The notes under the pieces were generated by a model that searched no databases, was not told the DNA's origin, and worked only from the letters and a program-made list of their open reading frames with translations. Shown here one piece after another: positions 17,361 through 27,106 of a DNA stretch of 64,000 bases (positions are counted from its first letter, which is position 1; the number at the start of each line of letters is the position of its first letter). The stretch is from Ensifer adhaerens. GTDB taxonomy: Bacteria > Pseudomonadota > Alphaproteobacteria > Rhizobiales > Rhizobiaceae. The position numbers and the translations under genes are program-made. Where the stretch lies: positions 1 through 64,000 of the forward strand of contig NZ_PNFP01000001.1 in NCBI RefSeq assembly GCF_002940685.1, written 5' to 3'.

Positions 17361-17873
17361 ATGACCGAGGCTGCGATCTTTGTGATTTTCCCCTTTTGCC
17401 TGGGGTTTGCAGCGTTTTCCGACCTGCTGACGATGACGATCCCCAATCGTGTCTCCGCGATCCTGCTGGGCGCCTTCGTTCTCGTCGCGCCGATGGCGGG
17501 ACTGGGCTTTGCCGAGATCGGCCTGCACCTGGCCGCTGCCGCACTCGTCTTTGCCGTATGCTTTGTCCTGTTTGCTGCCAACGTTATGGGCGGCGGCGAT
17601 GCGAAGCTGCTGACGGCCAGCGCCCTCTGGTTCGGCCTGACGCCGTCGTTGACGGCCTTTCTGCTCTACGTCTCGATCTTTGGCGGCCTGCTGACGCTTG
17701 CGGTCCTTTTGCTGCGCCGACAGGAGAACACGATTCTCGCGAGCGGCATTCCCTTCCCGCACCTGCTGCTGACGGCCAAGAAAATTCCCTACGGGATAGC
17801 GATCGCGCTTGGCGGCTTTGCTGCCTACCCCTCGTCGCCGCTCGTGGAAGCGGCCTTTGCGCGGCTGACTTGA
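17361..17873 (+). CDS. cpaA: Prepilin peptidase CpaA (A24 aspartic peptidase)
   Basis: A 170-residue inner-membrane protease with about five to six helices. Both catalytic aspartates of the A24 family are visible: D21 in FSDLLTMTIPN and D80 in MGGGDAK (GxGD motif). It lacks the N-terminal methyltransferase domain of PilD, as is usual for Tad peptidases. It cleaves the Flp leader and probably those of the TadE pseudopilins. It stands between the pilin and cpaB; the gap to cpaB (122 bases) carries CtrA-like half sites. Confidence 0.93.
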   Translation: MTEAAIFVIFPFCLGFAAFSDLLTMTIPNRVSAILLGAFVLVAPMAGLGFAEIGLHLAAAALVFAVCFVLFAANVMGGGDAKLLTASALWFGLTPSLTAFLLYVSIFGGLLTLAVLLLRRQENTILASGIPFPHLLLTAKKIPYGIAIALGGFAAYPSSPLVEAAFARLT

Positions 17874-17902
17874 GAGGCTCTTGCGCGCCGCCGGTCAGCT
17901 TT

Positions 17903-17934
17903 CGTTAACCGCCCTCATAAGTAATCCGTTAACC
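17903..17934 (+). promoter_or_regulatory. Repeated CGTTAACC boxes before cpaB
   Basis: CGTTAACC occurs at 17903-17910 and again at 17927-17934, a 24-base period. The second reads TTAACCAT, the strong CtrA half site. Located 62-93 bp before cpaB, they suggest a separate regulated promoter for the assembly genes. Confidence 0.45.
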
Positions 17935-17995
17935 ATAATTACACCAATTCCTGATCAATCTGAGCCTGGCATTCTTTCGGGGCTCGGAAACAATC

Positions 17996-18805
17996 ATGAA
18001 ACCGGTTCGCATCATCATACTGGCAGTGGCCGTTCTCTCGGCTGCGATGGCCGGTCTTTTGGCGATGAAGCTGACGCGCGCCCCTGCGCCGCGGCTGGCT
18101 GAACCGGTCCTTGAGCGCGCCCCCACCGTCAACGTGCTTGTCGCCAGCAAGAGCCTGCCCGTCGGGTCGCGATTGGGCGGTGATGCCATCCACTGGATGG
18201 CATGGCCGAAGGACGGGGTGGTCGATGGCGTCATCACCGAAGAAAGCCAGCCGTCGGCGATCGACGATCTGAGCGGCGCAGTCGTGCGCCTGCCGATCTT
18301 CAACGGCGAACCGGTGCGGCGCGAAAAGGTCGCAGACAGTTCCAGCCGCATCATGTCGTCGCTGCTGCCGGCGGGCAAGCGTGCGGTGGCGACCGAAATC
18401 ACCGTCGCCACCGGTGCCGGCGGTTTCATCCTGCCGAACGACCGTGTCGACGTGATCATGGTGCGCAAGGGCGGCGGCGAGCTCTATCTGACCGAAACCG
18501 TGCTCAGCAATGTGCGCGTGCTCGCGATCGACCAGCAGGTCGAGGAGAAGGATGACGGCACGAAGGCGGTGGTCGGAACCACGGCCACGCTGGAGCTTAC
18601 GCCCGACCAGTCGAAGGTGATGACGGTCGCGCAGCAGATGGCGGAACGCATATCGCTGGCGCTCAGAAGCGTCGCCGACGCGCAGGAGCCCGACACGGAC
18701 GCCGCGGACTATCTGCTGAGCGGCGACGGTCAACCGAGCATTCAGGTCATCAAGTCCGGTTCCATCGTCAACAGCGATGGCTCGGTCGGCCAGACACAGC
18801 AGTAA
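17996..18805 (+). CDS. cpaB: Flp pilus assembly protein CpaB
   Basis: A 269-residue protein with one N-terminal membrane helix (residues 4-24) and an SAF domain (about 45-110), followed by the RcpC/CpaB conserved region with IDQQVEEKDDG and TLELTPDQSKVMTVAQQM. CpaB/RcpC is a periplasmic component thought to work with the secretin CpaC. It lies 35 bases before cpaC in the pilus operon. No strong ribosome binding site is visible directly before the ATG, but the start gives the normal short cytoplasmic tail before the membrane helix. Confidence 0.92.
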   Translation: MKPVRIIILAVAVLSAAMAGLLAMKLTRAPAPRLAEPVLERAPTVNVLVASKSLPVGSRLGGDAIHWMAWPKDGVVDGVITEESQPSAIDDLSGAVVRLPIFNGEPVRREKVADSSSRIMSSLLPAGKRAVATEITVATGAGGFILPNDRVDVIMVRKGGGELYLTETVLSNVRVLAIDQQVEEKDDGTKAVVGTTATLELTPDQSKVMTVAQQMAERISLALRSVADAQEPDTDAADYLLSGDGQPSIQVIKSGSIVNSDGSVGQTQQ

Positions 18806-18840
18806 GAAACACGAGCGGGAACCAGGGTAGAACGGGGCAT

Positions 18841-20361
18841 ATGGTGAAACGGAGCGGAAACACATTTCGGGCGTCTGTCGCAGCCGGCCTGTCATTCTGC
18901 CTGGCGGTTACCGGCATGTATCTGCCGGCGCCGACGGTGGCGCTGGCCGCTGCGTCCTCGGTCGTGCGGATCGTCGAAAGCGGCCCCGGCGCGAAGAAGA
19001 AGGTCAGCCTCGGCTTGAACAAGGCCGTGGTCGTCGATTTGCCCGCGGACGCGCATGACATCCTCGTCGCCGACCCGACGCTCGCCGACGCCGTGACCCG
19101 TACCTCGCGGCGCATCTATCTCTTCGGCAAGTCCGTCGGCCAGACCAACATCTTTGTCTTCGGCCCCAACGGCGAGGAGATCGTCTCCCTCGACATCGAG
19201 GTCGAGCGCGACATCGCCAACCTCCAGTCCAACCTGCGCCGCTTCATTCCGGACGCCGATATCAATGTCGAGATCATCTCGGACAACATCGTCTTGACCG
19301 GGACCGTGCGCACGCCGCTCGATTCCAGCCGCGCCGTCGACCTCGCCAAGGCCTTCCTCCAGGGCGGCGAGGCGACCACGCGCAACATCACCGCCCAGGG
19401 CAACAATGGTGACGCCGACATCTTCGCCGAAGACCGGCAGGTGTCGCAGATCGTCAATCTGTTGACGATCGACGGCGACGATCAGGTCAATCTCAAGGTC
19501 ACCGTGGCCGAGGTCAGCCGGCAGGTGCTGAAACAGCTCGGCTTCAACGGTCGCGTAGGCGACGGTGAGAGCGGCATCGCCTTCCGCAACCCGGCCAACC
19601 TCGGCGACGCGGTCGGCGTCGGCGTGAATGCCATGATCAACAAAACCATCGGCGGCACCACGATCTCCAGCTACATCAACGCGATGGAGCAGGCCGGCGT
19701 GATGCGAACGCTGGCTGAGCCAAGCCTTACGGCAATTTCAGGACAGGAAGCCAAGTTCTACGTTGGCGGCGAATTCCGCCTGGCGGGAACGCAACAGGTC
19801 CAGGAAGACTCGGTCACCCGCGAAGTCAATGATGTCGAATATGGCATCCGCCTGAACTTCAAGCCGGTCGTGCTCGGACCCGGGCGCATCAGCCTGAAGA
19901 TCGAAACGAACGTTTCCGAGCCGACCTACGAGGGTTCCGTCGTCACCGGCAACGGCAAGACCTCCATTCCCGGCAACACCTTCCTCGGGATTCGCAAGCG
20001 CGAGGCCTCCACGAGCGTCGAGCTGCCGTCCGGCGGCTCGATCGTGATCGCCGGTCTCGTTCAGGACAATATTCGCCAGGCGATGTCCGGTCTGCCAGGT
20101 GCGGCGAAGATCCCGATCCTCGGAACGCTCTTCCGCAGCAAGGACTTCGTGCGCAACGAGTCCGAACTCGTCATCATCGCCACGCCCTACTTGGTTCGCC
20201 CGGTCGCCAGAAGCGCGATCGCCCGGCCCGACGATAACTTCAATCCGGTCAACGATCTCGACAGCTTCTTCCTCGGCCGGGTGAACCGCATCTATGGCCG
20301 GCCGGAGGCAGCGGCGCCTGCGGGCCGCTACCACGGCAACGTTGGCTTCATCTACAAATAG
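18841..20361 (+). CDS. cpaC: Tad pilus secretin CpaC
   Basis: A 506-residue outer-membrane secretin. It has a signal peptide (about 1-38), an N-terminal pilus-secretin domain, a BON-like domain (about 110-190), and a C-terminal channel region. Typical secretin motifs are GKTSIPGNTFLGIRKREASTSVELPSGGSIVIAGL and AKIPILGTLFRSKDF (VPxLGxIPxLGxLF-like). It forms the ring through which the Flp pilus leaves the cell. An ATG at 18841 follows GAACGGGG. It shares its N-terminal domain with the small protein at 16403-16816. Confidence 0.95.
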   Translation: MVKRSGNTFRASVAAGLSFCLAVTGMYLPAPTVALAAASSVVRIVESGPGAKKKVSLGLNKAVVVDLPADAHDILVADPTLADAVTRTSRRIYLFGKSVGQTNIFVFGPNGEEIVSLDIEVERDIANLQSNLRRFIPDADINVEIISDNIVLTGTVRTPLDSSRAVDLAKAFLQGGEATTRNITAQGNNGDADIFAEDRQVSQIVNLLTIDGDDQVNLKVTVAEVSRQVLKQLGFNGRVGDGESGIAFRNPANLGDAVGVGVNAMINKTIGGTTISSYINAMEQAGVMRTLAEPSLTAISGQEAKFYVGGEFRLAGTQQVQEDSVTREVNDVEYGIRLNFKPVVLGPGRISLKIETNVSEPTYEGSVVTGNGKTSIPGNTFLGIRKREASTSVELPSGGSIVIAGLVQDNIRQAMSGLPGAAKIPILGTLFRSKDFVRNESELVIIATPYLVRPVARSAIARPDDNFNPVNDLDSFFLGRVNRIYGRPEAAAPAGRYHGNVGFIYK

Positions 20362-20417
20362 GCTGGGTCATGACGCTTCGAACCGATTCCCACGCGAATT
20401 CCGAAAGGACGAATGCC

Positions 20418-21104
20418 ATGTCCTTAAGCCCGTCCGAACCATCCCTTCGCCGCGCAGCCCATGTGGCCGTCCTGGCCCTGGCCGGCGCCTTGCTTGCCGC
20501 TTGCGGCACGAAGGACAATCTTGCGACCGGCTCCATCCCCGACGACTACCGCACCCGGCATCCGATCGTGCTTGCCGAAGGGGAGCGCGTTCTCGATATT
20601 CCGATCGCGTCGGGCGATCGCCGTCTGACCCAGGGCACGCGTGACGTCATCGCCGGTTTCGCGGCCGACTATCGCAACGCGGCAAGCGGCGTCGTGCAGA
20701 TCATGATGCCGCGTGGTGCGGCCAACAGCCACGCAGCCCAGGCGATGCGCCGGGAGATCCGCGGCGTGCTCGCTGCCGCCGGCGTGCCGGCCAAAAGGTT
20801 GCTGGAGACGAGCTACGATGCGGGACCCTATGGCGACGCGGCGCCCATCCGCCTGAGCTACGTGGCGATTACCGCACAGACGGGGCCTTGCGGCACCTGG
20901 CCTGAGGACCTGAACCTCAACACCCTGGAAAACAAGAACTACTACAATTTCGGTTGCGCCTCGCAATCGAACCTTGCGGCCCAGCTTGCAAACCCGACGG
21001 ACCTCCTCGGTCCGCGCCAGATGTCGCCGATCGACGCTACGCAGCGTGGCCAGGTGATCACGGATTGGCGTGGAACCGGGAAGAAGGGCAGCCCCACCAA
21101 CTGA
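20418..21104 (+). CDS. cpaD: Pilus biogenesis lipoprotein CpaD
   Basis: A 228-residue lipoprotein with lipobox LLAAC (Cys29) after a 28-residue signal. The downstream region is of CpaD type, including the conserved PCGTWPEDL and NYYNFGCASQSNLAAQLANPTDLL segments. It probably sits at the outer membrane and helps the secretin. I chose the ATG at 20418 because GAAAGGAC lies 8 bases before it. An earlier in-frame ATG at 20370 would add 16 residues before the signal and lacks a good site. It is followed 18 bases later by cpaE. Confidence 0.9.
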   Translation: MSLSPSEPSLRRAAHVAVLALAGALLAACGTKDNLATGSIPDDYRTRHPIVLAEGERVLDIPIASGDRRLTQGTRDVIAGFAADYRNAASGVVQIMMPRGAANSHAAQAMRREIRGVLAAAGVPAKRLLETSYDAGPYGDAAPIRLSYVAITAQTGPCGTWPEDLNLNTLENKNYYNFGCASQSNLAAQLANPTDLLGPRQMSPIDATQRGQVITDWRGTGKKGSPTN

Positions 21105-21122
21105 TATCGGCTGGATGAAGAG

Positions 21123-22409
21123 ATGAGTACGATCGATTACAGGATCGAGACCGGCGGCGACAGGGACGAACCGTCCTTCGAGGCACGGATGAGCGAACTG
21201 GAGCAGGTTCGGCCGCTGCCGCGGATTTCGATCCATGCGTTCTGCGAAAGCAACGCGATGCTGCGGCTGATGGAGCAGTGCGGGCAGGATCGCCGCATGG
21301 CGAAGGTAAGTCTGCGCATCAACAGCGGCAGCATCGATGCCGCCGCAAACATGTTTGCGACCGTATCGACGCCCAACCTTATCATTCTCGAGACGACGAC
21401 GGAGCCGCAGTCGCTGCTGTCGGAGCTGGCGCCGCTGGCGGAGGTCTGCGACCCGAGCACCAAGGTAATCCTCGTCGGCAAGCACAACGATATCGGGCTC
21501 TACCGCGACCTCATCCGCAACGGCATCTCCGAATACATGGTCGCGCCGGTGTCGATGCCGGACATTCTGACCGCCGTGTCGGCGATCTTCGTCGATCCCG
21601 ATGCAGAGCCCCTGGGGCGCAGCATCGCCTTCATCGGCGCCAAGGGCGGCTGCGGCTCGTCCGTGATCGCGCACAATTGCGCCTGGGGCATCTCCAGCCT
21701 GTTCTCGACCGAGACGATTCTTGCCGACCTCGACCTGCCCTATGGCACCGCCAACATCGACTTCGATCAGGATCCGCCGCAAGGAATTGCCGAGGCGGTC
21801 TTCGCGCCGGAGCGGCTGGACGAGGTCTTCCTCGATCGCCTGCTGACCAAGTGTTCCGAACACCTGTCGCTGCTTGCCGCCCCTTCGATGCTCGACCGCG
21901 CCTACGATTTCGAGACCGGGGCTTTCCACCCGATCCTCGAGATCCTGCAGCGTAGCGCCCCCTTCTCCGTTCTCGACGTTCCGCATCTGTGGACCGACTG
22001 GACGCGGTCCGTGCTTGGCGAGGCCGACGAAGTGGTGATCACGGCAATTCCCGATCTTGCAAGCCTGCGCAACACCAAGAACTTGCTCGACGCGATGAAG
22101 AAGCTGCGTCCCAACGACAAGCCGCCGCACCTGGTGCTGAACCAGGTCGGCATGCCGAAGCGTCCGGAGATCGCCGCAAACGAGTTCTGCGATTCGCTCG
22201 AAATCGAAGCGGCTGCCATCATTCCCTTCGACGCAGCCCTGTTCGGCAACGCGTCCAACAGCGGCCGGATGATCGCCGAGATCGACAAGAAGGCGCCCGC
22301 CGCCGAAACCTTCTCGCAGCTTGCGCATCTTCTGACCGGCCGCGTGACGATGAAGAAGGCGCGGCGTGGCGGCCTTGGCAAGATGCTCGCAGCGCTCGGC
22401 AGGAAATAG
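21123..22409 (+). CDS. cpaE: CpaE/TadZ pilus-localising ATPase-like protein
   Basis: A 428-residue protein with an N-terminal receiver-like domain (about 35-155) lacking a clear phosphorylation triad and a ParA/MinD-like domain. The deviant P-loop is IGAKGGCGSS (171-180), where the usual GKT/GKS end is altered. LADLDLPYGTANIDF follows as the second ATPase motif. CpaE/TadZ localises the secretion complex to the pole in Caulobacter. It lies between cpaD and cpaF in the same operon, with 17 bases to cpaF. Confidence 0.92.
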   Translation: MSTIDYRIETGGDRDEPSFEARMSELEQVRPLPRISIHAFCESNAMLRLMEQCGQDRRMAKVSLRINSGSIDAAANMFATVSTPNLIILETTTEPQSLLSELAPLAEVCDPSTKVILVGKHNDIGLYRDLIRNGISEYMVAPVSMPDILTAVSAIFVDPDAEPLGRSIAFIGAKGGCGSSVIAHNCAWGISSLFSTETILADLDLPYGTANIDFDQDPPQGIAEAVFAPERLDEVFLDRLLTKCSEHLSLLAAPSMLDRAYDFETGAFHPILEILQRSAPFSVLDVPHLWTDWTRSVLGEADEVVITAIPDLASLRNTKNLLDAMKKLRPNDKPPHLVLNQVGMPKRPEIAANEFCDSLEIEAAAIIPFDAALFGNASNSGRMIAEIDKKAPAAETFSQLAHLLTGRVTMKKARRGGLGKMLAALGRK

Positions 22410-22426
22410 GACGTAGGGTTACTGAG

Positions 22427-23890
22427 ATGTTTGGCAAACGCGGAAACGAAGGCTTCGGCAAAGGCGGTACCCCGGGTTCCGCCCCTCCGCCGATCGTGAC
22501 TGCTGTGCAAGCGCCGGTGGTCGAGCGTGTCGTCCCGGTTCTGGCCGATACGCCGTCCGCAAGTTCGAGGGTGCAGCCGCCCGCCCCGCCGGCTAGGCGG
22601 CGTCAGGCGCGCACGGAAGACTACTACGACACGAAAACGCAGGTCTTTTCCGCGCTGATCGATACGATCGATCTGTCGCAACTCGCCAAGCTCGACACCG
22701 AGAGCGCGCGCGAGGAAATCCGCGATATCGTCAACGACATCATCACGATCAAGAATTTCGCGATGTCGATCTCCGAGCAGGAGGAACTGCTCGACGACAT
22801 CTGCAACGACGTGTTGGGTTATGGTCCGCTCGAGCCTCTGCTCGCCCGTGACGACATCGCCGACATCATGGTCAACGGCGCCGGCCAGACCTTCATCGAA
22901 GTCGCCGGCAAGGTGCAGGAATCGGAGATCCGGTTCCGCGACAACGCGCAGCTTCTTTCGATCTGCCAGCGCATCGTCGGCCAGGTCGGCCGCCGCGTCG
23001 ATGAATCGAGCCCGATCTGCGACGCCCGCCTGCCGGATGGATCCCGCGTCAACGTCATCGCCCCGCCGCTCGCCATCGATGGCACGGCACTGACGATCCG
23101 CAAGTTCAAGAAGGACAAGCTGACGCTCGAGCAGCTCGTCCGCTTCGGTTCGGTCACGCCGGAGGGCGCCGTTCTCCTGCAGATCATTGGCCGCGTCCGC
23201 TGCAACATCGTCATTTCCGGCGGCACCGGTTCGGGCAAGACGACGCTGCTCAACTGCCTGACGCGCTATATCGACACGGACGAGCGGGTGATCACCTGCG
23301 AAGACACCGCCGAGCTGCAGCTGCAGCAGCCGCACGTCGTGCGGCTCGAAACCCGCCCTCCCAACATCGAAGGCGAGGGCGAGATCACCATGCGCGATCT
23401 CATCAAGAACTGCCTGCGCATGCGGCCGGAGCGGATCATCGTCGGCGAAGTGCGCGGTGCGGAGGTCTTCGACCTGCTCCAGGCGATGAACACCGGCCAC
23501 GACGGGTCGATGGGGACCATCCACGCCAACACGCCGCGCGAATGCCTGAGCCGCATGGAATCGATGATCGCGCTTGGCGGTTACTCGCTGCCGGCCAAGA
23601 CCGTGCGCGAGATTATCGCAGGCTCGGTGGACGTGATCATCCAGGCCTCCCGCCTTCGCGACGGTTCGCGCCGCATCACCCACATCACCGAGGTCGTGGG
23701 CATGGAAGGCGACGTGATCATCACACAGGACCTGATGCGCTACGAGATCGACGGCGAGGATGCAGGCGGACGGATCATCGGCCGCCACGTCTCGACCGGC
23801 ATCGGCCGACCGCATTTCTGGGACCGCGCCCGCTACTTCAACGAGGACAAGCGCCTGGCCGCGACCCTCGACGCGATGGACAAGAGCTAG
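22427..23890 (+). CDS. cpaF: Tad pilus extension ATPase CpaF (TadA)
   Basis: A 487-residue T2SS/T4P-type hexameric ATPase. A Gly/Pro-rich variable leader (about 1-60) precedes the N-terminal domain. Then come Walker [10 protein letters not shown] (about 265-273), Asp box EDTAELQ, Walker B with RIIVGEVRG, and His box [14 protein letters not shown]. It powers pilin polymerisation from the cytoplasm and, in related systems, retraction. The start ATG follows GTAGGG. A longer upstream extension in this frame only reads antisense to cpaE codon structure and was not used. Confidence 0.95.
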   Translation: MFGKRGNEGFGKGGTPGSAPPPIVTAVQAPVVERVVPVLADTPSASSRVQPPAPPARRRQARTEDYYDTKTQVFSALIDTIDLSQLAKLDTESAREEIRDIVNDIITIKNFAMSISEQEELLDDICNDVLGYGPLEPLLARDDIADIMVNGAGQTFIEVAGKVQESEIRFRDNAQLLSICQRIVGQVGRRVDESSPICDARLPDGSRVNVIAPPLAIDGTALTIRKFKKDKLTLEQLVRFGSVTPEGAVLLQIIGRVRCNIVISGGTGSGKTTLLNCLTRYIDTDERVITCEDTAELQLQQPHVVRLETRPPNIEGEGEITMRDLIKNCLRMRPERIIVGEVRGAEVFDLLQAMNTGHDGSMGTIHANTPRECLSRMESMIALGGYSLPAKTVREIIAGSVDVIIQASRLRDGSRRITHITEVVGMEGDVIITQDLMRYEIDGEDAGGRIIGRHVSTGIGRPHFWDRARYFNEDKRLAATLDAMDKS

Positions 23891-23898
23891 GAGCTGCG

Positions 23899-24909
23899 AT
23901 GTTCGGGATAGACATCACCGTTCTGGCGTTGGCCGCCCTGGTCGCCATATCGGCCGCGGCGCTTGCCTACGGCCTGCTGTTCTCGCGCATCGAAAGCGAA
24001 AAGAAGGCGGAAGGCCGGGTGCGCAGGATCAGCGCCGCGGAAACCGACCGTGCCAAGGTGAAGGCTGCGCGCGACCGCGTCAGCGAGCTGTCGAAACGAC
24101 GAAAATCCGTCCAGGATTCGCTGAAGGAACTGGAAAAGAAACAGCAGGAGCGCTCGACCAGGGCGGCACCTTCGATGAAGGTGCGACTGACCCAGGCGAA
24201 CCTGTCGATCTCCATCGGGCGCTTCTACCTGTTCAGCGCGCTCTTCGGCCTGTTTGCCTTTCTGGTGGTGCTGACGCTGGGGACCGGGGTCGCCATTGGC
24301 CTCGGCATCGCCGTGATTGCCGCTCTCGGCCTGCCGCGCTGGTTCGTCGGCTTCCTGATCAAACACCGCTGCAAGAAGTTCCTCGAAGAGTTCCCGAATG
24401 CGCTCGAAATCATGGTCCGCTCGATCAAATCGGGGCTTCCCCTCAACGACGCGCTGCGCCTCATCGCCTCGGATGGCCAGGAGCCGGTAAGGACGGAGTT
24501 TCGTCGCGTGGTGGAATCCCAGCAGGTCGGCTTGAGCGTTCCCGAGGCCTGCGCTCGCATGGTCAACAGCATCCCGCTGCCGGAAGTGAATTTCTTCGCC
24601 ATCGTCATCGGCATCCAGGCGCAGGCAGGCGGCAATCTGTCCGAAGCGCTCGGCAACCTGTCGAAGGTTCTGCGCGAGCGCAGGAAGATGCGGGCGAAGG
24701 TCAGCGCCATGTCGATGGAAGCCAAGGCTTCCGCCTGCATCATCGGCGCCCTGCCGTTCATCGTCGCGCTTTTGGTCTACCTGACATCGCCCACCTACCT
24801 GATGGTGCTGTTCACCGACCCGCGCGGTCATCTGATCATCGGTGGCGGCCTGTTCTGGATGAGCATCGGCATCTGGGTGATGCGCAACATGATCAACTTC
24901 GACATCTGA
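23899..24909 (+). CDS. tadB: Tad inner-membrane platform protein TadB
   Basis: A 336-residue protein with an N-terminal helix (about 5-25), a charged coiled-coil-like stretch (about 30-90, with KELEKKQQERS), two central helices, and a C-terminal T2SSF domain. The family segment FPNALEIMVRSIKSGLPLNDALRLIA lies near residues 170-195. TadB and TadC form the membrane platform that couples CpaF to pilin extraction. It starts 8 bases after the cpaF stop and is 10 bases from tadC. Confidence 0.92.
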   Translation: MFGIDITVLALAALVAISAAALAYGLLFSRIESEKKAEGRVRRISAAETDRAKVKAARDRVSELSKRRKSVQDSLKELEKKQQERSTRAAPSMKVRLTQANLSISIGRFYLFSALFGLFAFLVVLTLGTGVAIGLGIAVIAALGLPRWFVGFLIKHRCKKFLEEFPNALEIMVRSIKSGLPLNDALRLIASDGQEPVRTEFRRVVESQQVGLSVPEACARMVNSIPLPEVNFFAIVIGIQAQAGGNLSEALGNLSKVLRERRKMRAKVSAMSMEAKASACIIGALPFIVALLVYLTSPTYLMVLFTDPRGHLIIGGGLFWMSIGIWVMRNMINFDI

Positions 24910-24919
24910 GGGGGCGGCG

Positions 24920-25906
24920 ATGAGCACGAACCTGATCAAGACCCTGACCGATCCCAACGTCGTCATCGCCGTTCTCGTTTCGCTCGCCGTGCTCGCGACC
25001 ATCTATTCGTTGATCGTACCCTTCTTCGAGCGCGGCGACCTCGGCAAGCGGATGAAGTCGGTTGCGACCGAACGCGAGCAGATCCGGGCACGCGAACGGG
25101 CGCGGCTTGCGGCCGACGTTCAAAACGGCCGGGCAGCCCTGCGCGGGCAGAACAACGCCTCCATCCGGCAGATCGTCGAACGCCTCAACCTGCGCTCCGC
25201 CCTTGTCGACGACAACACGGTCAACCGCTTGAAGATGGCCGGCTTCCGTTCGCAGAACGCTCTCAACACTTTCCTGTTCGCGCGCTTCTGCCTGCCCTTC
25301 CTGTTCCTGCTGGTCGCGCTCGTCTACATCTTCGTGCTCGGCAACTTTGTCGACAAGCCGTTCATGGTGCGGCTGTTCTTCGCCATCGGCTTTGCCTATC
25401 TGGGCTTCTATGCGCCGAACATCGCCGTGACCAACGCCATCTCCAAACGGCAGGCGTCGATACGCCGGGCCTGGCCGGATGCGCTGGATCTCCTGCTGAT
25501 TTGCGTCGAATCGGGCGTGTCGATGGAGCTCGGCATGCGTCGTGTCGCCGACGAGGTGGCTTCGCAGTCGCAGCCGCTGGCGGAAGAGCTGGTGCTGACG
25601 ACGGCGGAACTGTCGTTCCTGCCCGAGCGCCGGGCGGCGCTTGAAAACTTCGGGCAGCGCACCGGTCTCGAAGAGGTCAAATCCGTGGTCCAGGCGCTGA
25701 TCCAGGCGGACCGCTACGGCACGCCGATCGCCCAGGCCCTGCGCGTCCTTGCGCAAGAAAGCCGCGACCAGCGCATGACGGCCGCCGAGAAGAAGGCCGC
25801 AGCGCTGCCGCCGAAGCTGACCGTGCCGATGATCCTCTTCTTCCTGCCGGTGCTGATCGCCGTCATTCTCGGACCGGCAGGCATCCAGGTCGCCGACAAG
25901 TTCTAG
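24920..25906 (+). CDS. tadC: Tad inner-membrane platform protein TadC
   Basis: A 328-residue T2SSF-domain protein with an N-terminal helix (about 13-35), paired central helices (about 115-165), and WPDALDLLLICVESGVSMELGMRRVADEV in the core. A C-terminal helix pair holds FFLPVLIAVILGPAGIQ. GAGGGGGCGG precedes the ATG. It is the last plus-strand gene of the pilus operon. A 244-base gap with no clear terminator separates it from the convergent TadD-like gene. Confidence 0.92.
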   Translation: MSTNLIKTLTDPNVVIAVLVSLAVLATIYSLIVPFFERGDLGKRMKSVATEREQIRARERARLAADVQNGRAALRGQNNASIRQIVERLNLRSALVDDNTVNRLKMAGFRSQNALNTFLFARFCLPFLFLLVALVYIFVLGNFVDKPFMVRLFFAIGFAYLGFYAPNIAVTNAISKRQASIRRAWPDALDLLLICVESGVSMELGMRRVADEVASQSQPLAEELVLTTAELSFLPERRAALENFGQRTGLEEVKSVVQALIQADRYGTPIAQALRVLAQESRDQRMTAAEKKAAALPPKLTVPMILFFLPVLIAVILGPAGIQVADKF

Positions 25907-26150
25907 GTCACACCGATCGAAGGCGTTCCGGCTGTCACTCCCTTAGAAAGTACCGAGCGGATGCGGCCGCGGCGCCTGCCATCCGGCAGCGCGGCTGTCG
26001 CTTCTCAAAAGCTGCCGGTCGGGAAGGTTGCTTGGGCGCTTGTTTGATAGGGCGGGCCATGCAGATGCGCGCGGCTGCCTTCGAATGGCAACAGGCGAAA
26101 AGTCGGAAGCTTAAAGCGCCAAAAGCGTGCGCGGGGGATCGCGACCAGCC

Positions 26151-26975
26151 CTAGTTGGCGACCTTCTTTTCGTCGGCCTTGGCGAGTTCCTTCCATGCGC
26201 CCTGCTGCGACAGCATCGAGCGCAGATAGGCGACGTTCGCTTCCGCCTGTTCGCTGGAAAGCTCCTGGCGGGCGATCGTCTCGGCTTCCTGGAAGCGCCC
26301 CTGAAGGCCGACGGCGAGCGCCAGGTTCTGACGCACGCTGCTGTCGGCGCCGGGCTGGCTCGCCGCCGACTTGAAATAGGTTTCGGCCGTACGCAGATCC
26401 TTGGTCAGGAGATAGGACATGCCGAGATTGGAGAGCACCGACGGTTCGTTCGGCTTGAGATCGAGGGCTTCACGATAGCGCAGGCGCGCTTCCTGGGCCC
26501 GGCCCAGCTGGTCGAGGATCGCGCCCTCGGCCGATTTCAGCTTCCAGTCCGGCCGGTCGGGCGTCTGCGCCCGGCCGATCGTCGCAAGCGCCTGCTCGAG
26601 CTGGCCGGCGGCGGCCTGTGCCTTGCCGTAGGCGCCGAGCACCTCACGGTCGGACGGGTGGTTGATCGCGACCTGCTGCATGACGGCGAGCGCCTGCTCG
26701 TTGCGGCCGGTCATGCGCAGCACATTGGCGTAGTTGAGCCCCGCTTCGCGGTCTTTCGGGTTCTTCTCGTAAGCCTGGCCGATGCTTTCGGTCGCTTGCG
26801 ACAGTTCCGTCGCCGTCATCGACTGCACCGGCTTCGATGTGCGCGCGATCGAGCCCGTCGTCAGTTCCTTCTTCGGCTGGTTGGCGCAGCCCGCAAGCGA
26901 AAGCGCCAGGAGCGCCATGGCAGCACCCTGGCACAGTCGAGCGGCGGTGAAGGATGAGATCGTGCGTTTGGCCAT
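26151..26975 (-). CDS. tadD: TadD-like TPR lipoprotein
   Basis: A 274-residue lipoprotein. The signal ends at LSLAGC (about Cys30), followed by a TTGSIA linker and four to five tetratricopeptide repeats (about 65-230) such as AGLNYANVLRMTGRNEQALAVMQQVA and PSVLSNLGMSYLLTKDLRTAETYFKSA. TPR lipoproteins named TadD assist secretin assembly in Tad systems. The ATG at 26975 is preferred because GGGGA lies 6 bases upstream. Starts at 26990 and 27035 are possible but lack this. It is convergent with tadC and divergent from the aminopeptidase. Confidence 0.8.
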   Translation of the reverse strand: MAKRTISSFTAARLCQGAAMALLALSLAGCANQPKKELTTGSIARTSKPVQSMTATELSQATESIGQAYEKNPKDREAGLNYANVLRMTGRNEQALAVMQQVAINHPSDREVLGAYGKAQAAAGQLEQALATIGRAQTPDRPDWKLKSAEGAILDQLGRAQEARLRYREALDLKPNEPSVLSNLGMSYLLTKDLRTAETYFKSAASQPGADSSVRQNLALAVGLQGRFQEAETIARQELSSEQAEANVAYLRSMLSQQGAWKELAKADEKKVAN

Positions 26976-27046
26976 AGGTGTCCCCAGCATGCATTCGCGC
27001 ACCTGAACTTCAGACAACACCGGCGCAACTTTCACTCCAGCAATAA

Positions 27047-27064
27047 TCTGTTAACCCTAACAGA
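27047..27064. promoter_or_regulatory. Inverted repeat between tadD and leucyl aminopeptidase
   Basis: TCTGTTA-ACCC-TAACAGA is a perfect 7-bp dyad in the divergent gap, 43 bases before the aminopeptidase start. It contains GTTAACC, also seen in the CtrA-like boxes. It could be an operator for either gene. Confidence 0.4.
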
Positions 27065-27106
27065 GCGTTAATGGCGCGATTCCATCTCTGTCAGCCGAGG
27101 ACTTTC

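Noticed and set aside
25907-26150. Possible terminator or small RNA between tadC and tadD
   Set aside because: I saw only weak GC-rich pairing without a T-run and no promoter-like sequence.
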